Positions 42,774-50,732 are shown, counted from the first letter of the stretch. The stretch: 64,000 nucleotides of DNA from Deltaproteobacteria bacterium RIFCSPLOWO2_12_FULL_60_19 (GCA_001798595.1 MGSS01000097.1:22333-86332), one strand, 5' to 3'. Made by a program: numbers and translations. The notes: a model not told the origin generated them from the letters alone.

Positions 42774-44477
42774 TCAAAAACGGAATCTGAAGGGCCGATT
42801 GATCGTGATCATCACGGCGTGCGCCTGCCCGGGCTGGTCAAAGCTCTTATGGGATTCGAAGCGGTACTCGAAATTAACCGTCGATTGACCGAATTGGTAA
42901 AGCGCCCGAGTTGTTAGTTCATAGCGGGTCAGCTGGTTCAAGGTATCGGTTTCCCACAGGCCGCTCAGCTGAATGGTTAACCGATCTCTAGGCCGATAGT
43001 TGACGTTAGCCGTGACGCGCATCAGCCAAGAGGAGCTTATATCGGTCTGAGTTCGGACCGCGTTCGCCCCCAGATCGAGATAGAGTTGCGGGATACCCGT
43101 GTAACTCAAGCCGCTGCCGATGGCGATGGTTGTCTGCTTCGAGGAGATCGTGGCCTCGCGATCGGAAAATGTGGCATCCTCGCGGAAAAAATCCGCGTTG
43201 GAGCGCAAAATAAGGCTTGGGGTAACGGGCGCGTCGGCGCGCAAGCTTGCCTGGTGGCGATTCCGCTCTGTGAGAGTGCGCTCCAGAGTAAACATATAGT
43301 CGCCGCGTAGGCGTACCGGTTTAAGAAAAGTGCTCTCAAGACCCGCGTGAACCTGTTGGGTCATGCCTATATTGGTCTCTTCCGATCCTTCTTTGGTGTA
43401 GGAAACGCCGGCGCCGTAGTCGACACTGGCGATCAGGGAGGGGAAGTAGGTCGATACCACGGATGTTCCCAAAGACCCGTTCGCGAGCAGCGAGTTCCCC
43501 GTGGATGTTCCCGAAGACCCGTTCGCGAGGGGCGAGTTCCCCATCTCGCCGGAGTCGAACCGCCGGGAGACGAAAGTGGCGGCGAAGGGCCTGATCGACA
43601 GGGTCGGATACGGCTGATACGCTTTGGACAAGCTCCCATTGGCATCCAGGGTGGTCTGTTCTTGCCCATCGATGCTTGTGTTTCGGACCCCGAGGCCTAA
43701 GCTGCGGGTGAGAGTCGGGTCGGGCCGGTTAAGCAGAGAGAAGTTGGCGCCCATGCTGCGGCTCCCCTCTTGCATGAAATAGTCTCCTATCAGTCGCAGG
43801 GTCGTGGCCGGGCTCCAGGGGGTTGTGTCGCTGAACCTGCCGAAGTGTCTTAAGATAGAAGTGCCCTGGACGTTGTCGGAAAAATGCTGTACGCCAAATT
43901 CCGCGTCGACGTCGGAGTCGAAGATCCTTTTCGCCAAACGCAAGGTACCCGTGGTGAAGGTGGTGTCGGCTTCTGTTTGTCCCGTGTTTTGAATGTTGAC
44001 CCGATCAAAGTTAAGAAAAACCGACGGCCACTCCTGATAGACGACCCGCCAGCTCCCGCCGAAGGATAGGACGTCCGTATTTGAAGCGCTGGTAAGACGA
44101 GATTTAGAGAAGCGGAGATCCAGCGGATAGGGTTTCCCCGGTAGCAACGTGACGTTAGTGAGCAGCGATAGCAAACGGGAGTCGACGGCCGCGGATTGCT
44201 GATTGGAACTGAGATCCGACGTTGACAGGGCGCCTGCGATGTTAAACGTGGCGAGACGCGCGTCGAGGATGTTTCCCTGGAGTCCCAAATTGTAACTGTT
44301 GGTCCTAGCCATGCTCCAGTTGGCGACCTCTCCCTCTATCTGCTTCGAATAACTGAAACCGCTCCCTAGATTCCCGGAAACATTAAGGCCCAATTGCGCC
44401 GTCGCGTCCGTCAAATTGAGAAAGAAGGAAGCGGCGAAAACCAAAAGCAGTGTGTTTGTCCGGGGATGGCGCATCAA
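42774..44477 (-). CDS. Outer-membrane beta-barrel protein
   Basis: A 567-residue exported protein with a signal peptide (cleavage near ATAQL) and alternating amphipathic beta strands throughout. It ends in Phe (RPFRFRF), the classic signal for outer-membrane insertion. About 20 or more strands are plausible. I see no CXXC near the N-terminus, unlike MtrB. By position it may be the porin sleeve of a porin-cytochrome conduit. A tandem repeat lies at 43462-43541 encoding GNSPLANGSSGTS and GNSLLANGSLGTS in an apparent loop. It is preceded by and coupled to the DNA-binding gene (ATGA overlap). Confidence 0.8.
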   Translation of the reverse strand: MMRHPRTNTLLLVFAASFFLNLTDATAQLGLNVSGNLGSGFSYSKQIEGEVANWSMARTNSYNLGLQGNILDARLATFNIAGALSTSDLSSNQQSAAVDSRLLSLLTNVTLLPGKPYPLDLRFSKSRLTSASNTDVLSFGGSWRVVYQEWPSVFLNFDRVNIQNTGQTEADTTFTTGTLRLAKRIFDSDVDAEFGVQHFSDNVQGTSILRHFGRFSDTTPWSPATTLRLIGDYFMQEGSRSMGANFSLLNRPDPTLTRSLGLGVRNTSIDGQEQTTLDANGSLSKAYQPYPTLSIRPFAATFVSRRFDSGEMGNSPLANGSSGTSTGNSLLANGSLGTSVVSTYFPSLIASVDYGAGVSYTKEGSEETNIGMTQQVHAGLESTFLKPVRLRGDYMFTLERTLTERNRHQASLRADAPVTPSLILRSNADFFREDATFSDREATISSKQTTIAIGSGLSYTGIPQLYLDLGANAVRTQTDISSSWLMRVTANVNYRPRDRLTIQLSGLWETDTLNQLTRYELTTRALYQFGQSTVNFEYRFESHKSFDQPGQAHAVMITINRPFRFRF

Positions 44478-44833
44478 TACCCCTTCATCGACCTCTGCTT
44501 CTTGCGGTAGACGGGAACGGCTAATCCCTGTTTTCTAAGGGAACGGAGATCCCGCTTGATGGTGCTTTTGCTGGTTAGAAGAAGATTTGTCAGATCCTCG
44601 TAGGCAAGAAGCGCTTCCTGTTCATGAGCCTCTGTGCAGAGGCGCAAGAGGCGGGCCTGACGCAAAAAAGCCAGTCCCCGGTTGACAAGGATCTCATCAT
44701 CCTCCTCGGCGATGACGGTGAGAAGCACCGTTTTTTTTCTCAGAGATAACGTGGCGGGCTTTGCGATATAGGCATCGTGGAGTATCTTTCCTCGTTCGTG
44801 GAGTGGTTGTTCAAGGAATTTCACCGCTTCCAT
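44474..44833 (-). CDS. Small DUF1670-like DNA-binding protein
   Basis: A 119-residue protein with a helix-turn-helix near the end: LLAYEDLTNLLLTSKSTIKRDLRSLRKQGLAVPVYRKK. This resembles the N-terminal half of DUF1670-type proteins, where the helix-turn-helix is followed by a second conserved part that is missing here. Its stop overlaps the barrel gene's start by four bases (ATGA), so the two are coupled. It may be a regulator of the barrel or of the whole locus. The assignment is by pattern only. Confidence 0.6.
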   Translation of the reverse strand: MEAVKFLEQPLHERGKILHDAYIAKPATLSLRKKTVLLTVIAEEDDEILVNRGLAFLRQARLLRLCTEAHEQEALLAYEDLTNLLLTSKSTIKRDLRSLRKQGLAVPVYRKKQRSMKGY

Positions 44834-44881
44834 ACAGCTCTCCTATCGGCTCATTTGACCCTTATTTTTTTTGGGCAAAAA

Positions 44882-44909
44882 AAGGGCTCGGTGACGTTCC
44901 CGAGCCCTT
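44882..44909 (-). terminator. Intrinsic terminator after the tetrahaem cytochrome gene
   Basis: AAGGGCTCGG and CCGAGCCCTT pair perfectly (10 bp, 8-base loop). On the minus strand seven T residues follow. It stands between the tetrahaem gene and the DNA-binding/barrel genes, so downstream genes need read-through or their own promoter. Confidence 0.9.
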
Positions 44910-44925
44910 CTTACTCTCCTTATCT

Positions 44926-45717
44926 TTACTTTAGATGGCAGGTGATACAGAGGGCGCTGGCAGTATTGGCGGCCCGTAGAAACATCACGCTTCCCCCGGT
45001 CCCGCTCTGGGCGGCAAAGCTCCTGGCCTCATGGGGATCATGACAGGAGCCGCACTCCACCTTCGCAGTCGCTTGACTCGATCCATAAAGGGGTAAAGTG
45101 ACCGTACCGTTCACTACGGTCCACCTGTTGCCAGAGCCGGCTGAAGCTCTAAAGCCGGCCGCATGGGTGTCCTCGCCGATGGCGCCCCCTGTCCCATAGC
45201 TAAGGGCATCAGCGTAATTCATCGACACCGGATGGTCGTCGCTGAGATCCCTGCCGATAAGAGCCATATTGTTGACCCCCGGAGGAACAGTGCCGATCTG
45301 GTTGCTGGAATCAGGGTTGGGAACAAACGCTGCCCCACTCCCTCTGCCTGGCCAGTTGATCAATTGATTCAAGCCCAAGGTTCCATCATGACAGCTCAGG
45401 CAGGCCTTGGAGACTCCGGTGGGAGGGTTGCTTCGCGCGGCGTCAACCGTGTAGCTGTTATAGACCGTGAATGCGCCACCTGTGGTCGGGTCGTAATTCC
45501 TGTTCCACAGAGGAGCCCAATCTCCAGCAGGATCAATCGCCTTTTTACCCCCGTGCGGCGTATGGCAGTATACGCAGATTTCGTCCACTGCGCCTTTTAT
45601 ACCGTTAGGGCCGCCGGAACTCAGATTATGCAGTGAGCTTGCGATCTGGGCAGATGCAAGGGAGGCGAAGGCTAAGAACCCGATCCCCACTGCAACCAAT
45701 GTGATAAATTTTTTCAT
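44926..45717 (-). CDS. OmcE-like tetrahaem cytochrome c, candidate nanowire subunit
   Basis: A 263-residue exported protein with a signal peptide (cleavage near ASAQI) and four CXXCH sites: CVYCHTPHG, CLSCHDGT, CGSCHDPHE and CITCHLK at the very C-terminus. The layout SSLHNLSSGGPNG, APLWNRNYD, DDHPVSMNY and FLRAANTASALC matches OmcE-type tetrahaem cytochromes, which in Geobacter polymerise into extracellular filaments. Extra His (LHNL, TPHG, DDHP, DTHA, DPHE) can supply distal ligands. It has its own sigma-54 promoter, two tandem activator sites and a strong terminator, as expected for an abundant single product. Polymerisation is inference. Confidence 0.85.
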   Translation of the reverse strand: MKKFITLVAVGIGFLAFASLASAQIASSLHNLSSGGPNGIKGAVDEICVYCHTPHGGKKAIDPAGDWAPLWNRNYDPTTGGAFTVYNSYTVDAARSNPPTGVSKACLSCHDGTLGLNQLINWPGRGSGAAFVPNPDSSNQIGTVPPGVNNMALIGRDLSDDHPVSMNYADALSYGTGGAIGEDTHAAGFRASAGSGNRWTVVNGTVTLPLYGSSQATAKVECGSCHDPHEARSFAAQSGTGGSVMFLRAANTASALCITCHLK

Positions 45718-45747
45718 GGGCGTTATCTCCTTTCGGTCAGACCTTAG

Positions 45748-45763
45748 AGCAGGCGCCGTGCCA
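45748..45763 (-). promoter_or_regulatory. Sigma-54 promoter of the tetrahaem cytochrome gene
   Basis: On the minus strand this reads TGGCACGGCGCCTGCT, matching TGGCACG-N4-TTGCT at all conserved positions but one. Transcription would start about 20 bases before the cytochrome ATG, next to a GAAAGGAGA ribosome site. Confidence 0.75.
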
Positions 45764-45892
45764 TGCTTTCACAAAATTGAAGGGCCAGTGAAACGTGAAA
45801 AAAACCGGCGTGATACTAACGAGTTAGAAATTCGATGGGGCAGGAGACGGGAGCGAAAGTGTTTGTTTGATCACTAGGCCTGGAAGAACGAT

Positions 45893-45927
45893 TGTTACTA
45901 ATTCGCACAGTGTGCGGATTCCGCATA
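45893..45927. promoter_or_regulatory. Two tandem activator sites upstream of the tetrahaem gene
   Basis: TGTGCGGATTCCGCATA (45911-45927) is one base from a perfect palindrome of the form TGTGC-N7-GCACA. Next to it TGTTACTAATTCGCACA (45893-45909) has one good half. They lie 130-165 bp upstream of the sigma-54 promoter at 45748. Confidence 0.65.
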
Positions 45928-45939
45928 GTTTCGGAGCGA

Positions 45940-46986
45940 TTATCCAGCTTTTGTTTTAGCCACCTTCGCACGGTATTTTTCTCCCAGGTACTGGAAGACC
46001 TGCACCCGGCGGTTGTAGGAGTCCACGACGTAAATCTTATCCTCGTTATCGATGTGCATACCTGCCGGAAGCCAGAAAGTTCCGGGGCGGTGACCGGCAG
46101 CCCCTACAAAGAGATAGAGCCTTCCCTCTTCATCAAAGATCTGGAAATTGTCAAAGGCGGCATCTGCCACGTAGATATGGCCTTCGCTGTCCGCGGCGAC
46201 GCCTCTCGGCCGGGCGAGCTGTCCGGGACCGTCTCCGACATCGCCGAACTTCTTTAAGTACTTTCCGTCGAGGTCAAAGATTTGAATACGAAAGTTGCCC
46301 GTGTCCGTGATGTAGAGTTTGCCGTTGCCGATAAACAGATTGGTTGGGAAATTAAGCTCACCGTCCTCTTTACCTCTTTTGCCAAACTCAAAGGCGAAGC
46401 TTCCGTCAGCGCTATTGTAAACCCTGATTTTGTGCGCCCGGGGATCGGCTACGTAGAGGCGGCCGGAGGCTCTGTCGATTGCCAGGCCCGAAGGGTTGAT
46501 CAGTTCGTCCTTTTTACCTATCGCCACCACAAGGTTGCCTTCTCGGTCAAGCCCAAAGACTCGCTGCAGAACGACATCCGAAACAAAAATGATGCCCCGA
46601 TCGTCCACCGCAATCCCGATAGGCTGTTTGAGTTGTCCCTGACCGGAAGTTCCAAGAAAACTGACTTTCTTTTCTTTTTCGTCGAAGACCCAGACTGCCC
46701 CTTGCCCGCTGTCGGTTACGTAAACTCTCCCTTCCTGGTCGGTTGCAACCCCATAGGGCTTGGACATGGCGCCGCTTACGTCCTCGCCGAAGAGAGTCTC
46801 AAGCCAGCTCCTTCCAGAGCGGCCAAACTCATCGACTTGGGAAAGGCTTCTGATGTATCTGATGCGAGGCGTCTCCGGGGGATTGGGCCAAACCATATCC
46901 ACGGGTTTTTCCACTGCCTGAGGGGCGCAACCCGCGAGGAGCACAACAACCGTATAGCACAAACCTATGCTGCGGAGATTTTTCAT
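45940..46986 (-). CDS. NHL-repeat beta-propeller lipoprotein, second copy
   Basis: A 348-residue lipoprotein: signal ending VVLLAGCAPQ (lipobox LAGC), then VWPNPPETPRIRYIRSL as in 41609-42676, then six NHL blades such as PYGVATDQEGRVYVTDSGQGAVWVFD and IDNEDKIYVVDSYNRRVQVFQYL. The two NHL proteins are clear paralogues. It lies 22 bp downstream of the activator gene, so it is probably in the same operon as the two-component genes. It may deliver or hold a cytochrome at a membrane. Confidence 0.88.
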   Translation of the reverse strand: MKNLRSIGLCYTVVVLLAGCAPQAVEKPVDMVWPNPPETPRIRYIRSLSQVDEFGRSGRSWLETLFGEDVSGAMSKPYGVATDQEGRVYVTDSGQGAVWVFDEKEKKVSFLGTSGQGQLKQPIGIAVDDRGIIFVSDVVLQRVFGLDREGNLVVAIGKKDELINPSGLAIDRASGRLYVADPRAHKIRVYNSADGSFAFEFGKRGKEDGELNFPTNLFIGNGKLYITDTGNFRIQIFDLDGKYLKKFGDVGDGPGQLARPRGVAADSEGHIYVADAAFDNFQIFDEEGRLYLFVGAAGHRPGTFWLPAGMHIDNEDKIYVVDSYNRRVQVFQYLGEKYRAKVAKTKAG

Positions 46987-47008
46987 GGCACAGACCTTCC
47001 TTCGGGCT

Positions 47009-48376
47009 CTATTCGTCGCCCGGCTTCAGGGGAATGCCGAGTCGCGTGGCCTTGTCGTACAGGGTCCTTCGGCCGATGCCGATTCTCTTCGCCGCCTCGC
47101 TCTTGTTCCAGTTGCATTCGAGTAGGGTCCTCTCGATCAGTTGCTTCTCGAGTTCTTCTAAAGTGGAAAGCGGATGCGCACCGTTGTTGGTCGGCGGGCC
47201 CAACGGAAGATCGCCCGGCTGAATGACCCCACCGCAAGCCATGATCATGGCCCTCTCAAGAGCATTCTCCAGCTCCCGAATATTTCCAGGCCAGGAATAG
47301 GCCATCACCGCGTCAAGCGCCTTTTTGCTCAGCCCTTCGATCTTCTTCGTCATTCTCAAGGATAGCCGGTGCAAGGAATGCTCCACGAGCAGAGGGATGT
47401 CTTCCCTTCTCTCTCGCAAAGGCGGCAGATGGATATGGACGACGCCGAGACGATAAAAGAGATCGTCGCGAAATGCGCCCTTTGCGATTTCTTTTTTAAG
47501 GTCCTTGTTTGTGGCGGAGATAATACGCACGTCCACGCTGAGATTCTTTGTGCCGCCAACCCGCTTGAGCTCGTTTTCCTCCACCGCCCTGAGAAGCTTG
47601 GCCTGAAAGGCGAGACTCGTATCACCGATCTCATCGAGATAGAGCGTCCCCCGATCCGCAAGCTCGAAGAGTCCTTTCCTGCTCGCAACGGCGCCGGTGA
47701 ATGCTCCTTTCTCGTGGCCGAACAGCTCGCTCTCCAAGAGGCTCTCCGTCAGGGCCACGCAGTTAACGGCGAAGAACTTCTCTTTTCTTCTTGGACTCAT
47801 CCGGTGAACTGCCCGAGCGATCACCTCCTTGCCTGTTCCGCTTTCTCCTGTCAGGAGAACTCGGCATTCCGTCTCCTTCAGCCGGTCCAGGGCCTCGAGG
47901 ATTCTTTTTATGGGGTCGCTTTTCCCGATGATCTCGGGCGCGGAAGACAGCCCCTGCATCTCCTCACGGAGGGAGCGGTTTTCATCGAGGAGCCGGGCAT
48001 GATTCAAGGCTTTCTTTATTTTGAGAAGCAAATCGTCCGAGTGGAACGGCTTTGACAGAAAATCGTCAGCCCCTTTTTTCATTGCCTCCACAGCGGCATC
48101 GATGGTCGCGCAGCCGGTAACCACGATGACGGGCAGATAGGGGTAATCTTTTTTAATGAGTTCTAGAACTTCCAAGCCACCGCCTCCCGCGATCTTTGGC
48201 CCGAAGACAAGGAGGTCCGGCTGACTGTTGGCGATTAAATCTTGCGCCTTGCCGCCATCGGAATTGACCGTACAGTCGAAGCCGGCCCGGGCCAACGTCA
48301 GGCCGATTGACTCCGCCATATCGGCGCTGTCATCGAGGACCAGAATCCGCGCCTTCCCTTCCACCATAGCTCGCAC
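47009..48376 (-). CDS. NtrC-type sigma-54 activator without phospho-accepting Asp
   Basis: A 455-residue NtrC-like regulator. The receiver domain keeps the acidic pair (LVLDDSAD), the Thr (VVTGCAT) and Lys (FLSKPF), but the phospho-accepting Asp is Gly (DLLVFGPKI where DLVLLDIRM is usual). The AAA+ domain is complete: GESGTGKE, ELFGHEKGAFTGA and GTLYLDEIG. The C-terminal helix-turn-helix is intact (KSEAAKRIGIGRRTLYDKATRLG). The start is a GTG at 48376; an ATG at 48367 is an alternative. It is 6 bp from the sensor gene. It is the best candidate to bind the TGTGC-N7-GCACA sites. Confidence 0.93.
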   Translation of the reverse strand: MRAMVEGKARILVLDDSADMAESIGLTLARAGFDCTVNSDGGKAQDLIANSQPDLLVFGPKIAGGGGLEVLELIKKDYPYLPVIVVTGCATIDAAVEAMKKGADDFLSKPFHSDDLLLKIKKALNHARLLDENRSLREEMQGLSSAPEIIGKSDPIKRILEALDRLKETECRVLLTGESGTGKEVIARAVHRMSPRRKEKFFAVNCVALTESLLESELFGHEKGAFTGAVASRKGLFELADRGTLYLDEIGDTSLAFQAKLLRAVEENELKRVGGTKNLSVDVRIISATNKDLKKEIAKGAFRDDLFYRLGVVHIHLPPLRERREDIPLLVEHSLHRLSLRMTKKIEGLSKKALDAVMAYSWPGNIRELENALERAMIMACGGVIQPGDLPLGPPTNNGAHPLSTLEELEKQLIERTLLECNWNKSEAAKRIGIGRRTLYDKATRLGIPLKPGDE

Positions 48377-48382
48377 CAGGCC

Positions 48383-49660
48383 CTAGGGGTGATGAGCGGG
48401 GAGAGAAATCGAAAAGAACGATCCCTCTCCAGGACTGCTTTTGACTGAAATCAAGCCATTATGCTTTTTGATGACGCTGAGACTTGTGGATAAACCCAGC
48501 CCGATCCCGCCTGTATTGTGCTTCGTGCTGAAGAACGGATTGAAGATCCTTTCGAGGTTGTCTTTGGAAATTCCCACCCCATTATCGGTTATCGCGCATT
48601 CCACGACTCCTCCATCCTCGGAACTCAGGCGCGTGGCGATCTCGATGGTCCCACCATGAGGAAGGGCATCTATGGCATTGCTGATGAGATTGATCAACAC
48701 GCCCTTAAGTTCGTAGGGGTCACCCATAATCAGAGGAAGGCGGGGCATAAGTCGCTTTTCTAACTTGATACCCCTCTCCTTAAGTCCTCTTTCCATCAGC
48801 AGGAGATTTTCCTCGACCAGTTGGTTGAAATCGAGCGGCTTCATCTCAAAGCCCTTTTGCTTCGAGAGAGTCGACAGGGCTTTGGTGACCTGAGCCAACT
48901 GATGGCTGGACCTGTGGATGACCTCCAATCCTGAAATGAACTCTTGCGCGAAGCCGCGCTCGCGGGCTTCCTGCATCAAGACCTCCGCACGGATGGCCAT
49001 GACTCCGCAAGGACCGTTGATGCTTTCTGAGATTTCGCCGATGAGTTTGCCGATCGAGAGGTGACGGTAGGTCATCTCAAGGATTGTGTTTTTGCGGGAG
49101 AGTTCCTGGTTTAACTCCTCTACGATTTTCCTCGCTTTTTTTTCTCGCTCCGCCAAGAGACCCAGGGAGCAAGTGATCAGGAAAAGAAAGATAATACGCA
49201 GCGCAAAGTCCGGCCACGAAGCGATGGACAAGCCGCCGCGATCGAGGTGCGCAGCGAGATAAAAGATGGACGAAAGCAGCGCCGCGGCCAGGCCGGTCTT
49301 GAGGCCAAAGTAAAATGAATGGACGGCAACCAGCAGGTAGAATGCTAGGAAATAGCTTCCCCGCACCTGCCCAATGTATCGTACCAAGGTGAAGGCAAAA
49401 ATGAGGTCCACTGCGAGCGTGGTCAAATAAAAAGATCGAACGGCGTCGGGCCAACGAAAGATGCCCGCATAGAGCAGGCAACTATAAATCGAGTACAGCG
49501 AGAGTAGCCAGATCAGGATCTCTTTGCGCAGCGGATCATACGGGACAACGAGATACCACAGCCAACCGCCGACGACGGTAAAAAGGCGCAGAGCCAGAAA
49601 ATAGAAATCCACCCTCTCTGCGAGAGGCTGCTTCCATCGGAGACTCAGAGAATTCAGCAT
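48383..49660 (-). CDS. Membrane sensor kinase without phospho-accepting His
   Basis: About 425 residues. Five or six membrane helices (about 15-200) are followed by a coiled coil and a histidine-kinase-like core. The H-box reads SIGKLIGEISESINGPCGVM where SIGELAAGIAHEINNPL is typical, so the His is Glu. The ATP-binding domain is intact: NLISNAIDAL, DNGVGIS, FNPFFSTK and GGIGLGLSTS. The start at 49660 was chosen because the frame upstream looks non-coding and a sigma-54 promoter lies just before. Presumably it binds ATP and controls its partner without phosphotransfer, but this is untested. Confidence 0.9.
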   Translation of the reverse strand: MLNSLSLRWKQPLAERVDFYFLALRLFTVVGGWLWYLVVPYDPLRKEILIWLLSLYSIYSCLLYAGIFRWPDAVRSFYLTTLAVDLIFAFTLVRYIGQVRGSYFLAFYLLVAVHSFYFGLKTGLAAALLSSIFYLAAHLDRGGLSIASWPDFALRIIFLFLITCSLGLLAEREKKARKIVEELNQELSRKNTILEMTYRHLSIGKLIGEISESINGPCGVMAIRAEVLMQEARERGFAQEFISGLEVIHRSSHQLAQVTKALSTLSKQKGFEMKPLDFNQLVEENLLLMERGLKERGIKLEKRLMPRLPLIMGDPYELKGVLINLISNAIDALPHGGTIEIATRLSSEDGGVVECAITDNGVGISKDNLERIFNPFFSTKHNTGGIGLGLSTSLSVIKKHNGLISVKSSPGEGSFFSISLPAHHP

Positions 49661-49683
49661 AGAAGTTCCCAATTGATAACACC

Positions 49684-49699
49684 CGCAAACGCTGTGCCA
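49684..49699 (-). promoter_or_regulatory. Sigma-54 promoter of the sensor/activator operon
   Basis: On the minus strand this reads TGGCACAGCGTTTGCG, with TGGCAC, TTGC and the spacing correct. Transcription would start about 13 bases before the ATG at 49660. With the activator site at 49854 this indicates autoregulation. Confidence 0.7.
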
Positions 49700-49853
49700 T
49701 TTTTGCCCAGCCGTTGTCTCCCGCCGATACACGACTGAGACGAGCAAGAGAGGTGCTCGCAAGCTATGGATCACAATGCATAATTGGTTGATTTTCTGAG
49801 TGATTTACGCTTGAGCGGCTGGTTATTGAGCTACGGTATGCACTGTGGACTGC

Positions 49854-49870
49854 TGTGCGGAATCCGCACA
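49854..49870. promoter_or_regulatory. Perfect activator palindrome
   Basis: TGTGCGGAATCCGCACA is a perfect 17-base palindrome with one central base, 155 bp upstream of the sigma-54 promoter at 49684. It matches the sites at 29203 and 45911. Confidence 0.7.
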
Positions 49871-49879
49871 AACGAAACA

Positions 49880-49935
49880 GGCCTTTCCCTCTTCCGGAAT
49901 TTTCCCAGGAAAAGGAGAAAGGCCCTTTATTTTTT
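49880..49935. terminator. Intrinsic terminator with nested hairpin
   Basis: GGCCTTTC (49880-49887) pairs with GAAAGGCC (49917-49924). An inner TTTTCC/GGAAAA pair lies in the loop, and CTTTATTTTTT follows on the plus strand. It stands 20 bp from the end of the minus-strand cupredoxin gene and probably works in both directions. Confidence 0.75.
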
Positions 49936-49954
49936 AGAATCTAGGAAACCGGAA

Positions 49955-50674
49955 CTAGTTTTTGACCAACTCGAACGTCACTTTGGCGTCTTCACCTGTC
50001 TTGACCGTAACCTCTTTAGTCAGTTTTCCCAGCGTCTCGTGCCAGACCTCCATCTTATGAATTCCCGGAGGGACATCGGTAAGTTTAAACGAGCCGGCGC
50101 CGTCGGTTGGCACTGCATAAGGATGGTCGGTAACCACAATCCAACCTACCATCCATGGGTGGGCGTCGCAGGTTAGTTTGATAATCTCCGGCTGGCCAAA
50201 GGTCTCCGTCATTTTCTTTTTGAAGCCCGGCTGTGCCTTATTGATCGGCGTGTTCTTGGTGCTGTAGGTGTGAACGTTGTGCAGGATGCCGTCGTTGTTG
50301 AGGATATCGACCGGAGCGCCCGCCGGAGCAACGACAACGCGTGGAGTAAACGCGCAACCTTTTTGATCGAGGACGACATTCTTGTCAGTCTTGACACCGC
50401 TGCCTTTGACTCCTATGAGACTCACCACGGCGTTCTTAACACCTCGGTCCGCAGATACAACCAGGTCATCCGCAAATCGCTCTGTGCCGCATTTCTCCTT
50501 GTCCTTTGTTATCTCCAGCTTTCGAAGCTGCGGGGCGTCACGGCTGATCATCACCCGCCCGGATATGCTCCCCGTAGATTGGGCGGATACCGCTCGGATT
50601 AGGTCTCCACTCAACGAGGCCAATCCCCACAAAAACAGCCCCCCAACGATTGATCCTTTCATTAATCGACCCAT
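49955..50674 (-). CDS. Cupredoxin with C-terminal carboxypeptidase-regulatory-like domain
   Basis: A 239-residue exported protein. After the signal (cleavage near VSAQS) comes a plastocyanin-like fold with type I copper ligands: His in LHNVHTYS, then Cys, His and Met in LTCDAHPWMVGW. A small beta domain follows (GAGSFKLTDVPPGIHKMEVWHETLG). I start at the ATG at 50674 behind AGGAAAGGAG; the frame continues to 50860 but that part is not plausible. A sigma-54 promoter lies 43 bp upstream, which links it to the cytochrome locus. It is a probable electron carrier. Confidence 0.88.
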   Translation of the reverse strand: MGRLMKGSIVGGLFLWGLASLSGDLIRAVSAQSTGSISGRVMISRDAPQLRKLEITKDKEKCGTERFADDLVVSADRGVKNAVVSLIGVKGSGVKTDKNVVLDQKGCAFTPRVVVAPAGAPVDILNNDGILHNVHTYSTKNTPINKAQPGFKKKMTETFGQPEIIKLTCDAHPWMVGWIVVTDHPYAVPTDGAGSFKLTDVPPGIHKMEVWHETLGKLTKEVTVKTGEDAKVTFELVKN

Positions 50675-50716
50675 TATGTGCTCCTTTCCTGTTGAGATTT
50701 TAACTCGCTCACGCTG

Positions 50717-50732
50717 AGCAATTCTTATGCCA
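50717..50732 (-). promoter_or_regulatory. Sigma-54 promoter of the cupredoxin gene
   Basis: On the minus strand this reads TGGCATAAGAATTGCT, with TGGCA, TTGCT and exact spacing. A loose TGTGC-N8-GCA half site lies at 50824-50839, too imperfect to call. Confidence 0.7.

Noticed and set aside
43462-43541. Possible CRISPR-like repeat
   Set aside because: Only two adjacent copies, in frame inside a gene, with no spacers or cas genes.
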